Below are positions 58,375 through 64,000 of a DNA stretch of 64,000 bases, one piece after another (the first letter of the stretch is position 1; every line of letters begins with the position of its first letter). This DNA comes from Pempheris klunzingeri (lineage: Eukaryota; Chordata; Actinopteri; Acropomatiformes; Pempheridae). A program made the position numbers and the translations under genes. The DNA is taken from positions 15,324,338 to 15,388,337 of the forward strand of contig NC_092028.1 in the NCBI RefSeq assembly GCF_042242105.1. Reading direction: 5' to 3'. The notes beneath the pieces are model-generated. The model ran no database searches and was not told the DNA's origin. It saw only the letters and a program-made list of their open reading frames with translations.

Positions 58375-59952
58375 TCATTCTGGCTGTGGACTGGAGTTCC
58401 AGGAGAAGAAGCTGGGCAGTTTGAAGATTGAATCCCTCCGGCCCGGATCCGGCAGGGTCAAGGTCTCCGGAGCTGATTTCTTCCTTGGACGCTCCTTTGG
58501 CACAGACAGGAACTCGGGGGCTTCTGTGGAGAGGGGAGTGGATGGGGCGCTGTTGGGGCCACTGCGGGTGCTGGATGGCAGGGGGGTCTCTGAGATGGAG
58601 ATGACAGGGGGGAAGGTGCCGATCTTCAGGTTGGTGGCTTCTTGTGTGGCACGTTCGTATTCCCTGACTTCCTCCATGGTCATGTCTGTGGGGATTGAGG
58701 CATGTTTCAGACATTTATCTAGAGTGGCTTTCTGGGTAACAACATTGCTGTGGTGGTTGCCTTCAAAGTACCAGACACGCTCACAGTCTCTGATTTTACA
58801 TTGATTATTCTGCATGGCATCAAACAGCTATGAGCGCAAAGATCAGAGATGGTTCCTGCTGTGTGGTTCAAAATCAATAACCATCACATGGCAGAATGTC
58901 TTTTTTGTACGTGTGCTTGTGATTAAGCATGTTTACATGTGTGTATCAACATTCATGAAAGGTTTCCTGTAGCACAGTGGTTAAAAAAGCAAAATGAAAT
59001 ACTAATGGCTGAACAATCTATTAAAATGGACACGTGTAAGGTGCTGATTCTTCTTCCTTGTTAGATTTGACCTCGTCCTTGCAGGATATAATGCTAAAAC
59101 AGCACAATAGGTTGGAGATAGTTTCTCTGTACACACGATGGGGTTTTCATCTTTCTAGATGTTTCAAGCCAAGTTACTAGTACAGTGCACACTATGTGTG
59201 GAAATGAAAAACATGAGTAACTGATTGTGATTCTGATAATCACAAGGCAAAAAGCCACATATTCTGTATTTTGTAAACCATTCTGTTGCTTATTTGGGAG
59301 ATAATAAATCAAATTTGAATGGTAGTGCTTTTCTGTGTAGTGAAAGATGCTTTACAACATAAAAAGACCCTTTAAAGACATATTGTATTTAGCTGGATCA
59401 GTTTTAAAGTACTTTCTATGAGGGATAATTTGATGCAGATTGGGCTTGTAAGTAAAGTAAACTTTATTCCATTTGTGGGTATACTAATTTTAAGCAATTT
59501 TACACTTCTTCCTTTACATCCATCTGTGTGTATGGACTTTGCCACATTATCAAACTGCAATGTTGAGATGAGTCATCACACACGCACAAAACGAACCCTT
59601 GTTTCATTAGCACTGCTACTGCCGTCTCTAAAAACTTACCAATCCACTCGTCCACCCAAGCAAAGGCCTGCCTGTGTCCTAAAAGCAGGACATCTCGAAT
59701 CACCTGAGCAGAATTTGAAAAAAAGAGAAGACGAAGCGAAGGAGGCAAGGTGCCAGAGGATGAAAGGAGGGACAGAAGCAGGGAGGAAGTTCAAGGAGAG
59801 AAGACGTGAATCAGAATGAGTTTACTCCGAGGGCTGTAGAGAGTTTAAAACGTTTTAAGTACTAAATATTGTCGTTCACCCCTGGAGGAATGTGATTAAT
59901 ATGAGTCACTCCCGGTGTTACCGTATGAGTAATGGCCCTGTCTGCGTGTGTG

Positions 59953-59991
<39 letters not shown>

Positions 59992-61872
59992 TTGTGTGCC
60001 TCGGGCAAGGAGAGGACAGGGACAGTTCACCCCAGGGACAGATGCTGTAGAGGGCTCGGCGAAATGGATTTAGGAAACTGGAGATATGAAGTTTTAACAG
60101 AGCAGCCAAGGTAAAGAGAGGTGGTGCAAGGCAATCTGTAGGATGTGAACAGGGTAGATATTGTAGAAGGCGATAATGGAACATCTGATTTGGTTCACGG
60201 CCAACTGTTTGTGTGTCACATGTTTTTCGAGCAGAAAATGAAACGCCCCTGGCACTGACACCAATCTACACTGGGTCGAAAAGTTTGACTGAGCAAGGAA
60301 AGGGTATTTCTGAGAAGGTATCTACAATTTTTCCCCACCCAAAAAAACATTTTTTACCTTATGTACGAACTGCTCCACACGTGTTTGCAGGCCCCAGACT
60401 TCAAATTTGACTGTGACCAGTTTATAGGAGCACATAATGGGGTCTTGGTTGTTGATCCATCCTTCCTGCAGGAGGCCTCGGTTAGTCTTCTTCGACTTAA
60501 AGTACACGAGGTCCTACAATGTCATGAGACACCAGTTCAGAACAATAATAACATTTTTCCTCAGTAACAAAGATAAAATCTTCCATCATGTATTTTTCTT
60601 AAGATTGCATGAGCAGGTCTGCAAAAAAGCACTAAAAATCCTCTTGTTAACTGTTTTTTGACCAGTATTTAATTACAATCAATCTAATTAAAATATGACT
60701 CTGTCACACACACACACACACACACATCCCCCTCAATGCCTATAGAACAGGATCACCTATGCTCATTACAAGCCTCATGCAGGGCACAGCCAGGCTGCAC
60801 AGCAGGAGTCCCTAATGGCAAACTTGAATCACTGTTCCCTATAGACTAATTATGCTGTGGCGCTCATTCGTCTCAGGGTCATGTGTGTGACAGTGGGTGT
60901 GTGCAGGGAAAGCAGTGGCAGCGGAGGTGGAGTTGCAGTGCAAAGAGGAGATAAAAAGATGAGAAGATGGAAAATGCTAATGAGAGCTTGTCCTTTTTGA
61001 AAATACTTAAAATACCACCTCAACTAATATTTTATCTTAATATATTCAAGATTTGCTGAACCCCTTTCTCTAAATAAACATGTCGGTCTTAAAACTGATA
61101 AATCACACACCCCAGCATTACTGACCACAAAAAACATGAAATGCAACTGTAGGTGTTATCAGAATGTAACGCGTGTCAGTGTCATCACTACTGCCTGTTG
61201 CTGATTTTAAAGGAATAAAGGATTAAATAAACAAGATACAACATGTTCATTAGTGAGCTTTTGAAGGTGCTAGAGGCGGATTTTATTTCCTTTGGGCAGA
61301 GCGAGGGTAGCTGTTTCTACTTGTTACCAGTGTCTGTGCTAAAGTAAGCTACGCTAAACGCCTGCTGGCAGTAGCTTCATACTTAGTGTGCAGACATGAG
61401 AGATGTATTGATGTATTGTATAGCACTGTGAGCTTTGTGTATGAAAGGTGCTAAATAAATACACATTATTACTATTATTATTTGGCTATTTCTTATATAA
61501 TTGAGCCAGGAAATTGTATGAATCAAGTATGTTGGCAACCATTGTCTTTTGTGTAAGCTGTGGTGATGTTAGTATCCAGAACAAATAAACACAGAAATGC
61601 ATTGATGCATTGTCAGGTGTGACGACCCATCCATCTTTAAAATCTAATGATATTTACATCAGCCATGTGACATCCACTTTTAGCTGTGGACGGCATCTCT
61701 GTGCTATTCTTAGCTCTGGCTGGATAAAAGCAGAAGACCATAAAGCCTGGTGGGAGGTGTGTTCATGTGTGTGTGTGTGTGTGAGTGTCAATAATAAAAC
61801 ACTATTGCACTGACATCATGACCCCTCTTGATTATTAATAGCTCAGCTTTTTGTCACTCTCACACCCAGATA

Positions 61873-61907
<35 letters not shown>

Positions 61908-64000
61908 GCATACAAATGTCAAATCATTACAGCTAATGCCCATCACCTCCCCCACATATAAACATGCATTTCCATCACTCTGAGGAGGCAGATGGCCAGC
62001 TGGTGGTCAAAAATGAGCTGGCGCTGTTTATCTACTCACACTACATCCCTTCTCTTTATTTCTCATTCTTCTGCTCATCTCCATACTCCCTCCTTATCCT
62101 CTTCTTTTCGTCCTCCTTTCCACCTCCCTCATCATGTGTGCATGTGCACGTATGCATCCACTCTGCTTCTCTACACACATACAAACATAAACTGAGATCA
62201 GCGACTTGACTCCCCTCACCTCTGACTCCTTGTAGTGCCGCTCGGGGATCTCATCATACACGATGTCCACGAAACACACCTCTGTATCTTCGTCTTTGGG
62301 CTCGCTGCCAAAGATCTGAGGAAGAGGGAACAGTTAAATGTGTAGGGAGGACAGCTAAATCAATAATGTCCTTTAGCGTTTGACAAATGCTGTGGGATGA
62401 TGTGCTGTGATTTCCCCTGTCACTTGGTATGGCAGTGATGGGGCAGCTTCCCACACACTGGAAGTGTTAAACAGCTTTTTTACTGAAAGAAAACAAAAGC
62501 AGAGGTTTGGAGAGGTGAGGGGGTTTGACAATAAGACAATTACCTGTTCGTATTGAAAGTGCAAAGCACAGCTGATATGACAAGCACCTTCCTTCTTCCA
62601 GCCTTGATGCTCAAACAACAAACTTACTGACTGTGAGAATGAATGTGACTCAGACAGTCAGTGACACACTGTGTGGACACTGATTTCTTCCTGTGTCTGA
62701 CTCACACAGGAACTATAAAACAATGTCGGCTTGCTATCCGCTCCTTTCAGAGAGCTGATCACGTCTCCTACATACTTTAAACTCTTACACAGGTGTAGAG
62801 GAAGGGAGACAGGCCGGTGGGAGGGATGATTTTTTTTGAATGAGATGAGGGAGAAGAATAGAGGAAGAGAGAAGAAAGAGCGTACCAATGGTGGGGGAGT
62901 GTGAAGGTAAGGACCATAAGGAGCAAACACTTCTATTTTATTCTTGTGAACTCACATCTAAATCACCCACATTTGTTACGATCTTTTTCAAATGTGAAAT
63001 CACGACCGTCTTTAAAACCATCACAAGGGGTTTGCAAGTCCTGTGAGCCACCACTAAGTGGAGCTGCAGCCTTTTGTTTTCAGCTGCAGTATAGATCGAG
63101 GCCGTATTGCATAAGCTTCAGATTTTCCCCTACTGCCACCAAAGTGGTACAGAAGGAGAGGTGGAAAGGAAGCTTCCAACAGTGATGAAAGACTCAACAA
63201 AACCTAGAGTAGCTTATTATGTTGCTTTAGGAGAAGATCGACATTTACTTTCTCTCAAATGATACTCTTCTTCAAATCTTTTTTACTATTATTATTGCTT
63301 ATTATCAATTTGCACTTGTGCTGTACCAAAGCGCAACAAGGTTTCAGATCTTTCAAGCCAATAAAATTTATAACATTGATTTGAACGGAATAAAGGGCTC
63401 TGTGAAGTCTGAGGCTTTTAACTGATGATGGCGGCATAGCTAGAGAACCAGGGCATGTGTTTATAATTTATGTTTTTGCTATTGATGATTTGGCTGAACC
63501 ACAGCTTGATGCCACAACTTTTCACAAAGATCATTTTACTCACAGGAAGGTTTTAATGAAAATACATCAGACAGTATTGTAAGAAATAAGCTGCGTGTGA
63601 GTGTAAAAGAGATATTTTTCCACTTGTGTCCGTGAAGGCAAATGCATGTGGGCAAAAGTAAAAATGTCACTGAAAGACTTGATCCCACGGTGTGTAAGTC
63701 CTCCTCAAAACATTCACTGAGAAAAGACTGAAATACGAGCAAAATCTCACAGTCCAGTGATGGCACAATGATGCAATAACCCTCTGACAATTCACCAGCT
63801 CTGATTTGGAGGCTTCGAAGCGAGAAGATCGGTGAGAATATGGGAAGAATCCAACAGGGAAATACTTTTTTTTTTTTTTTAAAGTCATGCTAAGATCCCC
63901 TCTTTCTTTGTCAGATCTACCCATTGAACATGCTCCCCCCCACATGACAGTACTCACATTATCATTGCTCCCTTTGTTGTCCTCGTACTTGGTCTCTATG
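58375..64000 (-). CDS. pitpnc1: Cytoplasmic phosphatidylinositol transfer protein 1 (partial)
   Basis: Five in-phase exons form the 3' part of the gene: beyond 64000 to 63958, 62220-62315, 60358-60513, 59640-59703 and 58375-58685. The start lies outside the window. The product (RdgB-beta) transfers phosphatidylinositol and phosphatidic acid between membranes. The exons cover the second half of the PITP domain: [53 protein letters not shown] and [12 protein letters not shown]. They are followed by [20 protein letters not shown] and a disordered tail. The tail keeps [14 protein letters not shown] and [11 protein letters not shown], which match the two phosphoserine 14-3-3 sites known in the human protein. 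The last exon begins after an acceptor at 58686-58690; the open frame extending further upstream is intronic. It is convergent with SLC25A19. Confidence 0.93.
59955..59990 (+). repeat. (TG)n microsatellite in PITPNC1 intron
   Basis: About 17 TG units. Further CA/TG tracts in PITPNC1 introns are at about 60702-60726, 61763-61782 and 61874-61904. Confidence 0.95.
61230..61412 (-). repeat. Fish interspersed repeat, inverted relative to 42420 copy
   Basis: TTCATTAGTGAGCTTTTGAA, GGTGCTAGAGGCGGATTTTA, GTAAGCTACGCTAAACGCC and GTAGCTTCATACTTAGTGTG correspond, reverse-complemented, to the family at 42420-42830. Divergence is substantial. It lies in an intron of PITPNC1. Confidence 0.55.

Noticed and set aside
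58082-58714. A 210-codon minus-strand frame overlapping the last PITPNC1 exon
   Set aside because: It is read in a different phase from the conserved PITPNC1 frame, is rich in His/Pro/Arg as expected of a shifted frame, and has no recognisable protein.
58686-58815. Upstream extension of the PITPNC1 last-exon frame ([17 protein letters not shown]...)
   Set aside because: A good acceptor lies at 58686-58690 and the phase from the preceding exon joins there. The extension has no homology to the family.

Overview
The window is vertebrate nuclear DNA, almost certainly from a teleost fish. It has multi-exon genes with GT-AG introns, very long (CA)n/(GA)n microsatellites, and interspersed repeats that are ubiquitous in fish genomes. 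The gene order JPT1-SUMO2-NUP85-GGA3-MRPS7-MIF4GD-SLC25A19 matches human 17q25.1. All exon models were built by hand from splice sites and reading frame. Every internal junction keeps phase and the protein lengths agree with the human proteins (SUMO2 95 aa, NUP85 652, GGA3 710, MRPS7 229, MIF4GD 221, SLC25A19 328).

Layout. 1-8.6 kb is gene-poor: microsatellites, a tRNA-derived SINE relic, LINE tails and one possible degenerate coding remnant. 8.6-9.64 kb (minus) holds the 5' part of a CD300/CMRF35-like immunoglobulin receptor; its tail exons were not found, and a duplicated first-exon fragment lies upstream near 10.28 kb. 10.4-15 kb has no recognised gene. 15.4-24.85 kb is JPT1/HN1 (minus) and 26.1-30.5 kb is SUMO2 (minus). 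NUP85 (plus) occupies 31.4-38.4 kb, GGA3 (minus) 39.9-46.2 kb, MRPS7 (plus) 46.4-48.2 kb, MIF4GD (minus) 50.0-51.4 kb, SLC25A19 (plus) 53.7-55.9 kb, and the 3' half of PITPNC1 (minus) runs from 58.4 kb off the right edge.

From SUMO2 to PITPNC1 the genes alternate strictly: divergent pairs with short shared promoter regions (SUMO2/NUP85, GGA3/MRPS7, MIF4GD/SLC25A19) and convergent pairs whose poly(A) signals nearly touch (NUP85/GGA3, MRPS7/MIF4GD). The genes are housekeeping functions of different compartments (SUMO conjugation, nuclear pore scaffold, trans-Golgi sorting, mitochondrial ribosome, histone mRNA translation, mitochondrial thiamine pyrophosphate import, lipid transfer). They are linked by ancient synteny, not by a shared pathway.

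I found no CRISPR array, phage, intact transposon or novel multi-gene system. The most interesting signals are structural: NUP85 exon 16 lies between complementary (TG)n and (CA)n tracts, the JPT1 promoter has three CCAAT boxes in a 31-bp tandem repeat, a LINE relic sits in a fold-back inverted repeat, and the Ig-receptor first exon has a duplicated remnant.
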